From the NCBI RefSeq assembly GCF_900142395.1, contig NZ_FRAS01000019.1:1-64000 (forward strand): a stretch of DNA of 64,000 nt. The letters are read 5' to 3'. Both the position numbers and the translations under genes were made by a program. This DNA is from Hymenobacter psychrotolerans DSM 18569. GTDB lineage: Bacteria; Bacteroidota; Bacteroidia; Cytophagales; Hymenobacteraceae. Below the pieces are notes generated by a model. It made no database searches. It was given only the letters and a program-made list of their open reading frames with translations, and was not told where the DNA came from. This document shows, in pieces, positions 25,980-35,702 of the stretch. Position 1 is the first letter of the stretch; each line of letters starts with the position of its first letter.

Positions 25980-26211
25980 GTTGCCAGAAGCCGCACCAGC
26001 AGGCAGTAATCGGCACTCAACCTGAACCGCAATACGCTAAAAGTCAGTCAGTAGAACTCAATATATCTATAGGTTTATTCTGCAGCAACGAAGGCCGGCT
26101 GGCGCTGCATATTTTAAAATCGGCCCTTCGCAAGCGCTAAGCCAATGGTAAAAAGCACTACCTTAGGCCTTCCTAGTTTTCCTAGAATTTTTCATTCTCC
26201 AACCCCCATTT

Positions 26212-29200
26212 ATGTTGCAAACAATTACTCCATCGCGGCGTACGTGGCGGCCGGCCCTGTTGGGCGGCCTGCTGCTGGCGGCCGGGTTGCCGCTTACCGC
26301 GGCGGCCCAGCGCGTGTTGTGGGTTGATGCCACGGAGGCATTGCCTACAGCTGCCCGGGCAACCACCCAGGCTCTGACCCAATACCGCAGCGTACGTGTG
26401 CAGCTGCCGGCTATGCGCGACGCCCTGGCTACGGCTCCGGCCGAAGCAGGCCTGCGCACGTCGGGCACGGTTATCAGCCTGCCCCTGCCCGATGGCACTT
26501 CGCAGCGGTTCCGCGTGTCGCTGGTGCCCGTGATGCACCCCGACCTGGCTGCTCGCTACCCCCAGATTCGTACGTACCAGGCGCAGGGCATCGATAACCC
26601 GGCCGCTACGGCTCGTCTGGACGTAACGCCGGCCGGTTTCCATGCCATGATTCAGGCCCCCGGCCAGACGGTATTCATTGACCCGGCTGTGGATGGCAGC
26701 GCTACTCATTTGGTCTTCAACAAAAGCAGCATGAACGCTTCGGCGCAGGGCGGCTTCTGCCTGACCACTGATACCGCTCCGGTGCTGCCAGCCCCCACGG
26801 CCGGCCGCTTCCCGAACGGTACCAGCCTGCGCACCTACCGCCTGGCTATGGCCTGCACCGGCGAGTACGCAGCCACCAAAGGTGGCACCGTAGCCGGCGC
26901 TCTGGCCGGCTTTGTGGCCTCCGTGAACCGGGTGAGCGGTGTATATGAGAAAGAACTGGCCATCCGGCTGGTGCTGGTTCCTAAAACCGATACGCTCATC
27001 TTCCTGAACGCCGCCACCGACCCGTACACCAACATCAGCAACGGGGCGACGCTCAACACCAACCAGACCGTAACCGACCAGCGTATCGGGTCTGCCAACT
27101 ACGACATCGGCCACGTGTTCAATACCGATGGCGGTGGCGTAGCTGGCCTGGGCGTAGTTTGCCGCGCCGGCAATAAGGCCCGGGGCACTACTGGCCTGGC
27201 CAACCCCACCGGCGACGCTTTCGACATCGACTTCGTAGCCCACGAAATCGGCCACCAGTTCGGCGGTGCGCACACCTTCAATGGCAGCACTGGCAACTGC
27301 GCCGGCGGCAACCGCACGGCTAACTCGGCCTACGAGCCCGGCAGCGGTACCACCATCATGGCGTACGCGGGTATCTGCTCGCCCCAGAACGTCCAGAACA
27401 ACAGCGACCCGTATTTCCATTCGCACAGCTACGACCAGATTCTGACGTACGCAGCTGGCGCGGGCAACTGCAGCGTAAACACGCCCACCGGCAACCAAGC
27501 TCCGGTAGTGAATGCCGGCAGCAACTACGTAATTCCGACGGGCACCCCGTTTGAATTGACCGGCTCGGCCACGGACCCCGACGGCGACGCCCTCACCTAC
27601 AACTGGGAGCAGTTTGACCTGGGCCCGACCGGTGCCCCCACGGCTCCGGTTGGCAACGCGCCGCTGTTCCGCGTGTTTGCTCCCGTTACGACTCCTACCC
27701 GTACGTTCCCACGCCTTTCTAACCTGCTGGCCAACACGACTTCGCTGGGCGAGATTCTGCCGACGTATGCCCGCCGTATGGTGTTCCGCCTGGTGGCCCG
27801 CGACAACCGCGCCGGTGGTGGTGGCAGCGACTATGACTCGATGAACGTGGTAGTATCGGCAGTAGGTGGCCCCTTCCAGGTTACGCTGCCGAATACGTCT
27901 TCGGCTTCGTGGCAGGCGGGCGCTCCGCAGCAGGTGACATGGAACGTAGCCAACACGACGGCTGCGCCCATCAACGCCGCCAACGTAGACATTCTGCTCT
28001 CCACCGATGGCGGCCAGACGTTCCCGACGGTGCTGCTGGCTAACACACCCAACGACGGCTACGCCAACGTAACGGTGCCTACTACGGTAGCGGCCACGAG
28101 CAGCGCCCGGATCAAGATCAAGGCGTCCGGCAACATCTTCTTCGACCTCTCGAACCAGAACTTCTCCATCACCAACTCCGGTGCTCCGACGTTCTTCCTG
28201 TCGCCGGTAGCTTCTACCGGAATCTTGTCTGTTTGCCCTAATGCCGCGCTGACTTTCGACGTGAACGTAGGCCAGATCCAGTCCTTCACGGGCCAGGTTG
28301 CTCTGTCGGCAACTAACCTGCCTACGGGCGTAACGGTTACGTATAGCAGCGCGACTACTGCTGCCGGCACTACTGTGCAGGCAAACGTGGCAGTAGCGGC
28401 CGGCACGGCTGCCGGCACGTACACCATCTCCCTCACCGGTACCAGCGGCAGCACCACCCAGGCGCAGCAGTACACGTTTACGGTTTTGCCCGGCGCTACT
28501 GCCGCCGCCGTGCCGGTTAGCCCGGTGTCGGCCCAGCGCGTAGGTCCGCGTCCGCGTCTGACCTGGAATGCCGTACCGAACGCCACCGGCTATGAAGTAC
28601 AGGTAGCTGCTGACGCAAACTTCAGCACCGTTCTGTTCACGCAGACCAACGTAACCGGCACCAGCTACACGATAGAAAACCCGACCCTGGTGGCGGGCAC
28701 TACCTACTACTGGCGCGTGCGTGGCACCAGCCCCTGCAGCGCCGCTCCCTACTCAGTAGCTTCTTCGTTTGTAGTTGGCACCCTCGCTTGCAACACCGTA
28801 GCCGCCACGCAGGTACCCTTGACGCTGACGATTGGCGCCGCTTCTTCGGTTACTTCAGTTATCAATGTGCAGAGCACGGAGCGGGTCGGCAACATCCGGA
28901 TTCGCAACCTGGCCATCACTTACCCGAATGCCGGTGAGCTGACGGTTTCGCTGACGAACCCAGCCGGCCGCACGGTGGTGCTGCTCTCGAACAGCTGCCT
29001 CGGCACTTCCAACGTGGATGTGAGCCTGAGCGACGACGCTACGGCGGCCATCACCTGCCCCATCAACGCGGGTGCTACCTACCGCCCCGTGAATTCGCTG
29101 GCCAGCCTGCTCAACGACCCCGCTAACGGCAACTGGACTCTGACCGTGGCCAAGAGTGGCGGCAACGGCGGCCAGCTGACCGGCTGGAGCCTGGAGCTGT

Positions 29201-29781
29201 GCACCCTGAGTGAGACGCCCGCTGCCCCGACTTCTATGACGGCTCAGCTAAACGGCGTGACCAACAACCGCGCAAACGTAGACCTTATCTGGCTGGATAA
29301 CGCGGCCAACGAAACCGGCTACGAAATTGAGCGCACGGGTGCCGATAACTCCACTTACACGCTGGTGGCAACCGTTCCGGCCAACACCACTTACTACGCC
29401 GACCAGATCGGCGCAGCCAATGGCAACTACTGCTACCGCGTGCGGGCCGTAGGCACGGCCGGCAACTCGGCTTATTCTAACTCAGCCTGCGTGAGCATCA
29501 CGACACTGGGCACTCAGAACGAGGCACTACTGCGCGGCGTGGAAGTATATCCGAACCCGAGCACGGGCCTGTACCAGGTGAAAATGGACAACGCCCAGCG
29601 GGGCTCTGTTACGCTGCGCGTGACGGATGCGCTGGGCCGCACCGTGAGCAGCACCACCCTGAACAAGGCTGGCGCTCCGCTCCGGCACGCACTGGACCTG
29701 AGCAAGCTCAGCAACGGCGTGTACCAGCTGCACCTGGACATGCCGGAAGGCACAGCCGTAGTGAAACTGCTCAAGCAGTAA
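26212..29781 (+). CDS. Large secreted zinc metalloprotease (reprolysin-like) with T9SS sorting domain
   Basis: A 1189-residue exported protein. After the signal peptide and a propeptide-like region, the catalytic domain has HEIGHQFGGAHTFNG (about residue 344), the HExxHxxGxxH zinc site of metzincins, and IMAYAGICSP a few dozen residues later as the probable Met-turn. Then come Ig/Fn3-like repeats (GNQAPVVNAGSNYVIPTGTP, PVSAQRVGPRPRLTWNAV), a P/proprotein-convertase-type domain near residues 870-1000 (NPAGRTVVLLSNSC, LASLLNDPANGNWTLTV) and an Fn3 repeat. Last is a type IX secretion tail, VYPNPSTGLYQVKM to VKLLKQ. It should be carried across the outer membrane by T9SS and act on the surface or outside the cell. 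A TACCTTAG sequence (26159-26166) is a weak promoter candidate. Confidence 0.92.
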   Translation: MLQTITPSRRTWRPALLGGLLLAAGLPLTAAAQRVLWVDATEALPTAARATTQALTQYRSVRVQLPAMRDALATAPAEAGLRTSGTVISLPLPDGTSQRFRVSLVPVMHPDLAARYPQIRTYQAQGIDNPAATARLDVTPAGFHAMIQAPGQTVFIDPAVDGSATHLVFNKSSMNASAQGGFCLTTDTAPVLPAPTAGRFPNGTSLRTYRLAMACTGEYAATKGGTVAGALAGFVASVNRVSGVYEKELAIRLVLVPKTDTLIFLNAATDPYTNISNGATLNTNQTVTDQRIGSANYDIGHVFNTDGGGVAGLGVVCRAGNKARGTTGLANPTGDAFDIDFVAHEIGHQFGGAHTFNGSTGNCAGGNRTANSAYEPGSGTTIMAYAGICSPQNVQNNSDPYFHSHSYDQILTYAAGAGNCSVNTPTGNQAPVVNAGSNYVIPTGTPFELTGSATDPDGDALTYNWEQFDLGPTGAPTAPVGNAPLFRVFAPVTTPTRTFPRLSNLLANTTSLGEILPTYARRMVFRLVARDNRAGGGGSDYDSMNVVVSAVGGPFQVTLPNTSSASWQAGAPQQVTWNVANTTAAPINAANVDILLSTDGGQTFPTVLLANTPNDGYANVTVPTTVAATSSARIKIKASGNIFFDLSNQNFSITNSGAPTFFLSPVASTGILSVCPNAALTFDVNVGQIQSFTGQVALSATNLPTGVTVTYSSATTAAGTTVQANVAVAAGTAAGTYTISLTGTSGSTTQAQQYTFTVLPGATAAAVPVSPVSAQRVGPRPRLTWNAVPNATGYEVQVAADANFSTVLFTQTNVTGTSYTIENPTLVAGTTYYWRVRGTSPCSAAPYSVASSFVVGTLACNTVAATQVPLTLTIGAASSVTSVINVQSTERVGNIRIRNLAITYPNAGELTVSLTNPAGRTVVLLSNSCLGTSNVDVSLSDDATAAITCPINAGATYRPVNSLASLLNDPANGNWTLTVAKSGGNGGQLTGWSLELCTLSETPAAPTSMTAQLNGVTNNRANVDLIWLDNAANETGYEIERTGADNSTYTLVATVPANTTYYADQIGAANGNYCYRVRAVGTAGNSAYSNSACVSITTLGTQNEALLRGVEVYPNPSTGLYQVKMDNAQRGSVTLRVTDALGRTVSSTTLNKAGAPLRHALDLSKLSNGVYQLHLDMPEGTAVVKLLKQ

Positions 29782-29796
29782 GCATCGGACTAGTCC

Positions 29797-29852
29797 AGAG
29801 CACATAAAAAAGGCGGCTCTCCTGTTGGGGAGCCGCCTTTTTTATGTGCTCT
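29797..29852. terminator. Long bidirectional terminator hairpin
   Basis: 26-bp arms (29797-29822 and 29827-29852) with one G-T pair and a 4-nt loop. An A6 tract in the left arm and a T6 tract in the right arm make it work in both directions, between the metalloprotease and the convergent HhH-barrel gene. Confidence 0.88.
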
Positions 29853-29931
29853 ACAATTGCTGGCTAAGTGTGTGCTCCCCATGCTCAGCATAACGGCGCG
29901 TTTCGACTCTGAGCCGCAGCCGAATATCAGA

Positions 29932-32109
29932 CTAGAAGCGGTAGCGGGCCTGGGCCTTGAACTCCGTGCGGCGGGGGCCTTGTATTTCCTCCAGCCCCGA
30001 GCCCACCGTGCGCTGGTTGCGGTAGTGCGTTTCGGCCAGCCGCAGCCATAGCGTGAGGTGGCGGCCGCAGTTAACCTCCGCAATGCCATAGATGCGCGTA
30101 CCCTGCCCGGAAAGCGCCGGTACGGAAAACGCGTAGAGTACGTCCTGCTCGAACACGTATTGTCGGGTATCGTAGCTGTCGGTGTCGAAGATGGCGTAGC
30201 GGGCCGTGAGGCGCAGGCGGCGGCCTACCGCCACGGAGGCATCCTGCGCCAGTACGTAGCCACGCTGCCAGACCGCCTCATCTTCGCGGTAGCGGCTGGC
30301 CTGCACCCGCGTGCGCAGGCCTAGAATGGGCAGCGGGCTGGCATCGTAATAGAGCAGCAGACTGTGGCGCGTGGTGGGCACGGGCATTGGCACAGGCCGG
30401 TCGGAACTGGCATCGTACTCTTTCACGCGGCTGCGGAGCTGCGCGTAGAGCAGGCTGGTTTTGGTGGGCGCATACGATACACGCACCAGCCAGTCGTGGC
30501 CCTGAGAGGGCGCTCCTACCCCATACTTCAGCCACGGAAACCGAAACTGGTCGTAGTAGGCCGACAGCTCCCAGCGGGCCACGGGACGGAGTTTCAGCCC
30601 CAGATACAGGCCGCTTTCGTTGATATTACGAGTGTTTTCGCTGAGCGCGTTGCCGTAGAGCGTGTGAAAGTCGCGGGTGTAGTGCCGCATCAGCACCGAT
30701 ACGTCGATGGTAGGCGCCAGGCTGGCCAGCACACCGTTGACGGTGCCCCAGCCGCCGCTGCTGCTGCGGGCCGTTTCACCAAACACCAGCACGTTGCCGC
30801 GCACATAGCTATAGTGCGCCCCCAGGGCCAGGTTGTGCGTCCCCCGAAACTCATACTGATTGTAGAGTTCCGGGCGGCGCTGGATAGGCTTGTCGAGATG
30901 CGTATCGACGGCGGTGAGGCCGGCCGACAGGTGGCCGCTGCGGCTGGTGTAGCCTAGGTTGCCGCCCGCTACGGTTTCGCGCAGGGTCTGGCGGTTGGCC
31001 AGCTCGCTGGGGGTTCGGTGGAAGCCAGTCAGCAGAAAGCCCGACGAAAACTCGTCAAACTCGGCCAGCGAGTCGGCCGCCTGCTGCACGTTGGCATCTA
31101 CCCGCTTGCGCGATACAAACGCCGTGGCCCGCACTGTGGGCGTAAGGCTCACGGTGGCAGCAGCGCCCCGGAAAAACGTGCTTTCCAGAATAGACGAATA
31201 GGGCCGCACCCCCACCGAGCTGCGGCGCAGCGTGGTAATGGTTTCAGCTCCTTTGCCCACCTGCAGCCCCGACGAGAGTAGCAGCCCCTGCCCAAACTGC
31301 AGCTGGTAGTCACCAACGGCCAGGGTGCGCAGCTTGCCCCGCTCCTGCAGCAGAAAGTGCGCCGACAGAAAATCGGCCCCATACTGGCGGGCGCCCGGGC
31401 TCCAGCGCAACTGCTCACCGGCGTCTTTCTCGGCCGTAACTCCCAGACTGAAATCCTTAGCGTGGCTGACCCGGTAGCGCAGCAGCAGCTTGTCCGGGGA
31501 GCCCAGGTAGCGCGTGGGGCCCTGGCCCAGGCTGTCGGTGGGGGCAGTGGTGTAGCCTTTGCGGGTTTGCAGCACCCGCTCGTAGCGCAGAAACAGCGCG
31601 TTGTTGTCTTCCTTGAACACCCGCTGCCAGAGCGGGCCGCGAAGGGCGTTGGCACCGCCAGCCTGCACCGTCACGAAGGGCGCCACCCGATAGATGCTGC
31701 GCAGATCAAAGCCCGGCACGGCCTGCAGCTCGTAGAGGCTAAGCAACGGCCCGCGCTGCTGGCGGTACTCCAGCAGCCGGCTGATCTGGCTTTCGGAAAG
31801 CAGCAGCAGGCCGCGCAGCTCCTCACGGGTGGCCGTGTTCAGGCTGAGCGGCGTCTGGTAGTACTGCAGCAGCGTTTCGTAGAGGTCCTCGTAGGGCACC
31901 TGGTCACTCTGGATTTCGGCAAACAGCTCCTGTGTCAGCCGGTCGAGGTCGGCGGCGGGGCGCACGTACTCCTGGGCCTGCGCAGCCAGCGGCAACAGCA
32001 GCGCCAGCAGGAGTACCAGCCGCCGCTTCGGCCGGACAGTTTGGGGATGAGTCAGCAGTGCGCCCGGCACTGGCGCAACGGTTTCGGGTGCGGCTTCGGC
32101 GGACCTCAT
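29932..32109 (-). CDS. Helix-hairpin-helix domain fused to a probable outer-membrane beta-barrel
   Basis: A 725-residue exported protein. After a signal peptide (LVLLLALLLPLAAQAQE) comes a helix-hairpin-helix segment of the ComEA type: LNTATREELRGLLLLSESQI and LLSLYELQAVPGFDLRSIYR, about residues 90-145. The remaining 560 or so residues are alternating aromatic/hydrophobic strands (LLLRYRVSHAKDFSLGVTAE, GDYQLQFGQGLLLSSG, RLTARYAIFDTDSYDT) and the protein ends in an aromatic residue (AQARYRF), as outer-membrane barrels do. HhH units often bind DNA non-specifically, so DNA binding in the periplasm is possible, but the function is unknown. Its ATG overlaps the stop of the PorV-like gene upstream by 4 bp (ATGA), which suggests coupled translation. 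Confidence 0.8.
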   Translation of the reverse strand: MRSAEAAPETVAPVPGALLTHPQTVRPKRRLVLLLALLLPLAAQAQEYVRPAADLDRLTQELFAEIQSDQVPYEDLYETLLQYYQTPLSLNTATREELRGLLLLSESQISRLLEYRQQRGPLLSLYELQAVPGFDLRSIYRVAPFVTVQAGGANALRGPLWQRVFKEDNNALFLRYERVLQTRKGYTTAPTDSLGQGPTRYLGSPDKLLLRYRVSHAKDFSLGVTAEKDAGEQLRWSPGARQYGADFLSAHFLLQERGKLRTLAVGDYQLQFGQGLLLSSGLQVGKGAETITTLRRSSVGVRPYSSILESTFFRGAAATVSLTPTVRATAFVSRKRVDANVQQAADSLAEFDEFSSGFLLTGFHRTPSELANRQTLRETVAGGNLGYTSRSGHLSAGLTAVDTHLDKPIQRRPELYNQYEFRGTHNLALGAHYSYVRGNVLVFGETARSSSGGWGTVNGVLASLAPTIDVSVLMRHYTRDFHTLYGNALSENTRNINESGLYLGLKLRPVARWELSAYYDQFRFPWLKYGVGAPSQGHDWLVRVSYAPTKTSLLYAQLRSRVKEYDASSDRPVPMPVPTTRHSLLLYYDASPLPILGLRTRVQASRYREDEAVWQRGYVLAQDASVAVGRRLRLTARYAIFDTDSYDTRQYVFEQDVLYAFSVPALSGQGTRIYGIAEVNCGRHLTLWLRLAETHYRNQRTVGSGLEEIQGPRRTEFKAQARYRF

Positions 32110-32960
32110 GGCTGCTTGCCATTGAAAGCCAGACTGATGCCCAGGTGCTGGCTCAGGCCGAGGGCGGCGTGCCAGGCTGCGGCGTAGTCGATCTGCAAAG
32201 CGCCGGCCCGGAACCCTACGCCGCCGGTGGTTTCCTGCGTGAGCGTACGCAGCCCGGCTCGTAGCGCCAGTGCATTTATTACGCGGTATTCGAGCCCGGC
32301 CTTAAAGTCGGCGGACTGCTCCACTTCCTTTTCGGTTTCGACATTGAGCATCACCTTGGCTGTGGGCCGATATGACAGGCCGGCTTTCAGCACCGTAGGC
32401 ACCCGTTCCTGCTGGTACTCGGCCAGCTTGGCCTGGTTGAGGTTGTAGAGGTAGGCCCCGAACACCAGCCGCTTGGGCACCAGCTCGGCCTGCCCGCCCA
32501 ACGACACCGCCACGGCCCGCTTGCTGCCCAGCCCCTCAATGCTTACCTGCAGCATATCCACGCGCGCCCCAATGCTGACCGGGCCCCCGCGGTAGCCATA
32601 GCCGGCTCCCACGCGCTGCTCGCTGTAGAGCTTGCCGCCGAACCGCTCCGCTTCAAACCCTACTACGCCGCGGCTGGCCGTAGCATTTTCCACCTTGCCC
32701 AGCGGCACCGCTGCCGCCAGCGCCACCGTGTTCAGCGCCGAGAGCAAGTAGCGGTTTTCAGCGTAGACGCCCACGGCCGGAGCGCTCAGCTGGCCCAGCC
32801 CGGCCACGTTGTTGCCGATGGCCCATACATCGGAGAGGGTGACGGACGCATTGCCCAGTGCAGCCGCTCGTGCGCCTCTTGTGCCGGGTCCGTTGCCCTG
32901 GGCATAGCCTGATACAGTCAGCAATAGCAAGCAACCACAATACACGTAATTCTTTCGCAT
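32106..32960 (-). CDS. PorV/PorQ-like outer-membrane protein
   Basis: A 284-residue protein with a signal peptide (YVYCGCLLLLTVSGYAQG). The mature start, GTRGARAAALGNASVTLSDVWAI followed by GNNVAGLG, is the pattern of PorV/PorQ-type and FadL-related barrels of Bacteroidota, where a conserved loop at the N-terminus opens the barrel. Later strands such as VGAGYGYRGGPVSIGARVDM and LKAGLSYRPTAKVMLNVETE support a barrel. Members act as outer-membrane carriers or shuttles, and PorV works with type IX secretion. This one is coupled to an HhH-barrel gene and not to T9SS core genes, so its partner role is open. Confidence 0.75.
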   Translation of the reverse strand: MRKNYVYCGCLLLLTVSGYAQGNGPGTRGARAAALGNASVTLSDVWAIGNNVAGLGQLSAPAVGVYAENRYLLSALNTVALAAAVPLGKVENATASRGVVGFEAERFGGKLYSEQRVGAGYGYRGGPVSIGARVDMLQVSIEGLGSKRAVAVSLGGQAELVPKRLVFGAYLYNLNQAKLAEYQQERVPTVLKAGLSYRPTAKVMLNVETEKEVEQSADFKAGLEYRVINALALRAGLRTLTQETTGGVGFRAGALQIDYAAAWHAALGLSQHLGISLAFNGKQP

Positions 32961-33177
32961 GTATATATAGAATAAGACTCATGAAAAGTAGCGGAAAAAC
33001 GCTGACCTCCAAAGCAAAAGCAGCCGCCGAAGTATCTTTTTTTCGTCTTTATGCTGAAGCTGGCAGCGGCCGTACGCTGCCGCCGGAAAACAGCCTGATA
33101 CTGCCCGGCCCAACTTGGTTCAGCCTGTGGCTACAGCCCCGACTTTAGCACGAGCCGCCTTCAGGATTCAGGACGAA

Positions 33178-33211
33178 AAACGCCCCGGCATCTTTCGATA
33201 CCGGGGCGTTT
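33178..33211 (-). terminator. Terminator of the S46 peptidase gene
   Basis: 14-bp arms with one mismatch (33178-33191 and 33198-33211), a 6-nt loop and a T-run on the minus strand. It lies 31 bp past the stop codon. Confidence 0.78.
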
Positions 33212-33242
33212 CAGGCACAGGCGTTGGTCGGTAACCAGCAGC

Positions 33243-35549
33243 TTACATACCGGCTGCGGCGCCTTCCTTGCCCTTCTTCTTCTTGACTTTGGTTTTCTGA
33301 CCGTCTTCGGTTTTCACCTTCATTTTCTCCACGTCGCTCAGGCCGGCGGCCGAAGCCGTGGCGGCACCCACGCCGGGGTTCGGGCCGTTGTTTACTACCG
33401 TCATTTCGTCCACGATGTGCTTGGCACCGCCCAGCTTCTCGATGCACCAGAGCACGTAGCGAATGTCCACGTTGATGCAGCGCTTCAGCTCGGGGTCGTA
33501 GGCCAGGTCGCCGGTCATGGCTTCCCAGTTGCCATCGAAGGCCAGGCCGATCAGCTCACCACGGCCGTTGATAACGGGAGAGCCGGAGTTGCCGCCCGTA
33601 ATGTCGTTGTCGGTGATGAAGCCCACGGGCAGAGCGCCGTTTTTATCGGCGTAGCGGCCATAATCCTTCATTTTCAGCAGCTCCAGCTCTTTCTGGGGCA
33701 CCACAAACTCGGGGTTGGTAGCATCTTCCTTCTCCAGAATGCCCTGGGCCGTGGTTTTGAAGTCATAGCTCACGGCGTCGCGGCCTTTATAGGGACGCAC
33801 GCTGCCGTAGCTCAGGCGGATAGTGGAGTTGGCATCCGGCGAATACACTTTCTGGCTGTTTTTCTCGCGTAGCGCAGCTACGTAGAGGCGGTTAGCCCGC
33901 GTGAGGCCAGCCTGCAGACCCTGCATTTTGGGCAGAATGTTCTGGGTGTAGTTCGTGTATACCGAGTTGAACGTCTTGAAGCCGGGGTCGGCCTCCAGCT
34001 TGGCCAGCGAAGGCGCGGCCAGAAAGGCGTTTACCTTGGCTTCCGAAGTCAGGAAGGAATTGGCATACACGTAGTCGGCGTACTTCTGCATAGAGCCGCC
34101 GTACTGCTTTTTCACCGTCTGGAACACATCGGGCTGCTGCTCGGCGGGCACGTCTTTCATATACAGGCCCATCAGCGCAGCAAACACCTTTTTGTCGGTA
34201 GAAACGCTGTAGTCCTTGAAGTATTCGGCTACCGGCTCTTTCAGGTCGGCGGTGGCTTTGCTGATGGCGGCCTTGTCCTGGGGCGTGGCTTTGAGGACCA
34301 TGTAGAGCGGCATCATGCGCGAGGACAGCGTGATGATTTCGGTGCCGAAAGCGGCTTCATTCACGTACTGGCTGCTCAGGTTGTACTGGCGTAGACCAGC
34401 ATAGGCCTGGTTGATGGTGGTCAGGGCTTCGCCGTACTGCTGGCTGCGGGCCGGGTCCTGCCCGATCCACTGCACCAGCGAAGCTTCTTCGGCTTTCTTC
34501 TGGTCCACCGTTTTCAGGCGCTTCATGCCTTCATTCTGGCCGATGAAGTACTTCCAGTAGTTGGCGATGTTGGCGTATTTCGAAGCGTACTTCAGGCGCA
34601 GGGCGGCATCCTGGTCCATGTCCTCTTTCCACAGCTTCAGGCGCGTGTCGCGCAGCTTGATGCGGACGGGGTTGCTCTGGTCGAGCGTCATCTGCAGGCC
34701 GGCGGCGGGCAGGAAGCGCTGGGTGCGGCCGGGGAAGCCGAACACCATGGCGAAGTCGCCCTCGCTGACGCCCTGCAGGCTCACGGGCAGGTGCTTTTTG
34801 GGCACGTACGGAATGTTGTCGGCCGCAAAGCCGGCGGTGGGCTTGTTGTCCTTGGAGGCATACACGCGGAACATCGAGAAGTCGCCGGTGTGGCGGGGCC
34901 ACATCCAGTTGTCGGCGTCGCCACCGAACTTGCCCACAGCTTCCGGCGGCGCACCTACCAGGCGCACGTCGCCGAAGCGCTGATACACGAACAGGTAGTA
35001 CTCATTGCCGCCGAACATGTCGCGCACGTAGGCTACGTACTGGCCGTTTTCCTTGGCGGCGTCGGCCATTTCGCGCTGGCGCTTCTGCACGGTAGCTACG
35101 CGCTCCGCTTCGGGAGTAGCCGGCGAAATGCCTTCCAGCACCTTGCCGGTCACGTCTTCCATACGCACCAGAATATCCACGAACAGGCCGGGGTTGGTCT
35201 TTTCTTCGGCTTTGGTTGCAGCGTAGAAGCCGTTCTGCAGGATGTTGTTCTGGGGCGTGCTGTGGCTCTGAATGGCGTCGTAGCCGCAGTGGTGGTTGGT
35301 GAGGAGCAGGCCCTGGCTGCTCACGAACTCGCCGGTGCAGAAACCGCCGAGCTGCACTACGGCATCTTTGAGGCTGGCATTGTTGATGTCGTAGATTTCT
35401 TCGGCCGTCAGCTTGAGGCCTTTTTTCTGCATGTCGGCCTGGTTGAGCCGTTTCACGAAGAGAGGCAGCCACATGCCTTCGTCGGCGCGGGCCGTGAAGG
35501 GCAGCAGCAACGTCAGCAGCAGGGCTTTGGCCCAGTGGTTCTTGCGCAT
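33243..35549 (-). CDS. S46 family dipeptidyl-peptidase (DPP7/DPP11 type)
   Basis: A 768-residue periplasmic exopeptidase with a signal peptide (MRKNHWAKALLLTLLLPFTA). The catalytic triad is visible: His in LLTNHHCGYDA (about 87), Asp in DADNWMWPRHTGDFS (about 225) and Ser in ITGGNSGSPVING (about 645). S46 enzymes remove dipeptides from peptide N-termini and feed peptide uptake in asaccharolytic and predatory bacteria. The residue before NWEAM in AFDGNWEAM is glycine. As I recall, Gly there goes with DPP7 (hydrophobic P1) and Arg with DPP11 (acidic P1), so this looks DPP7-like. After the conserved domain the protein has a charged tail of about 40 residues (KVKTEDGQKTKVKKKKGKEG), which is unusual. 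The start follows a TAGCTTTG promoter 59 nt away. Confidence 0.92.
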   Translation of the reverse strand: MRKNHWAKALLLTLLLPFTARADEGMWLPLFVKRLNQADMQKKGLKLTAEEIYDINNASLKDAVVQLGGFCTGEFVSSQGLLLTNHHCGYDAIQSHSTPQNNILQNGFYAATKAEEKTNPGLFVDILVRMEDVTGKVLEGISPATPEAERVATVQKRQREMADAAKENGQYVAYVRDMFGGNEYYLFVYQRFGDVRLVGAPPEAVGKFGGDADNWMWPRHTGDFSMFRVYASKDNKPTAGFAADNIPYVPKKHLPVSLQGVSEGDFAMVFGFPGRTQRFLPAAGLQMTLDQSNPVRIKLRDTRLKLWKEDMDQDAALRLKYASKYANIANYWKYFIGQNEGMKRLKTVDQKKAEEASLVQWIGQDPARSQQYGEALTTINQAYAGLRQYNLSSQYVNEAAFGTEIITLSSRMMPLYMVLKATPQDKAAISKATADLKEPVAEYFKDYSVSTDKKVFAALMGLYMKDVPAEQQPDVFQTVKKQYGGSMQKYADYVYANSFLTSEAKVNAFLAAPSLAKLEADPGFKTFNSVYTNYTQNILPKMQGLQAGLTRANRLYVAALREKNSQKVYSPDANSTIRLSYGSVRPYKGRDAVSYDFKTTAQGILEKEDATNPEFVVPQKELELLKMKDYGRYADKNGALPVGFITDNDITGGNSGSPVINGRGELIGLAFDGNWEAMTGDLAYDPELKRCINVDIRYVLWCIEKLGGAKHIVDEMTVVNNGPNPGVGAATASAAGLSDVEKMKVKTEDGQKTKVKKKKGKEGAAAGM

Positions 35550-35608
35550 AAAACGTAGTGGGAAATTGGGAAAGAAAAACCGGCTGCCACACGAGGCCAA
35601 CCGACCTC

Positions 35609-35616
35609 CAAAGCTA
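35609..35616 (-). promoter_or_regulatory. -7 promoter element TAGCTTTG of the S46 gene
   Basis: A full TAnnTTTG match on the minus strand 59 nt upstream of the chosen ATG. No -33 TTTG was found at 19-20 nt. Confidence 0.5.
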
Positions 35617-35702
35617 CGAAAAGGCTGTGCAACTGCCCGCCGAACAAGCCGAGCCGGGGCCCATCGGAATCTATTCCGCGCCAGTTCCGGTTCTTTGCCT
35701 GT

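Noticed and set aside
25922..26211. A further gene between the third DUF3857 gene and the metalloprotease
   Set aside because: Only a terminator and a weak promoter-like motif were found. Frames on both strands are short and without domain-like features.
32961..33177. A short plus-strand frame beginning near 32981
   Set aside because: It crosses the start region of the minus-strand PorV-like gene and has no homologous or domain-like pattern.
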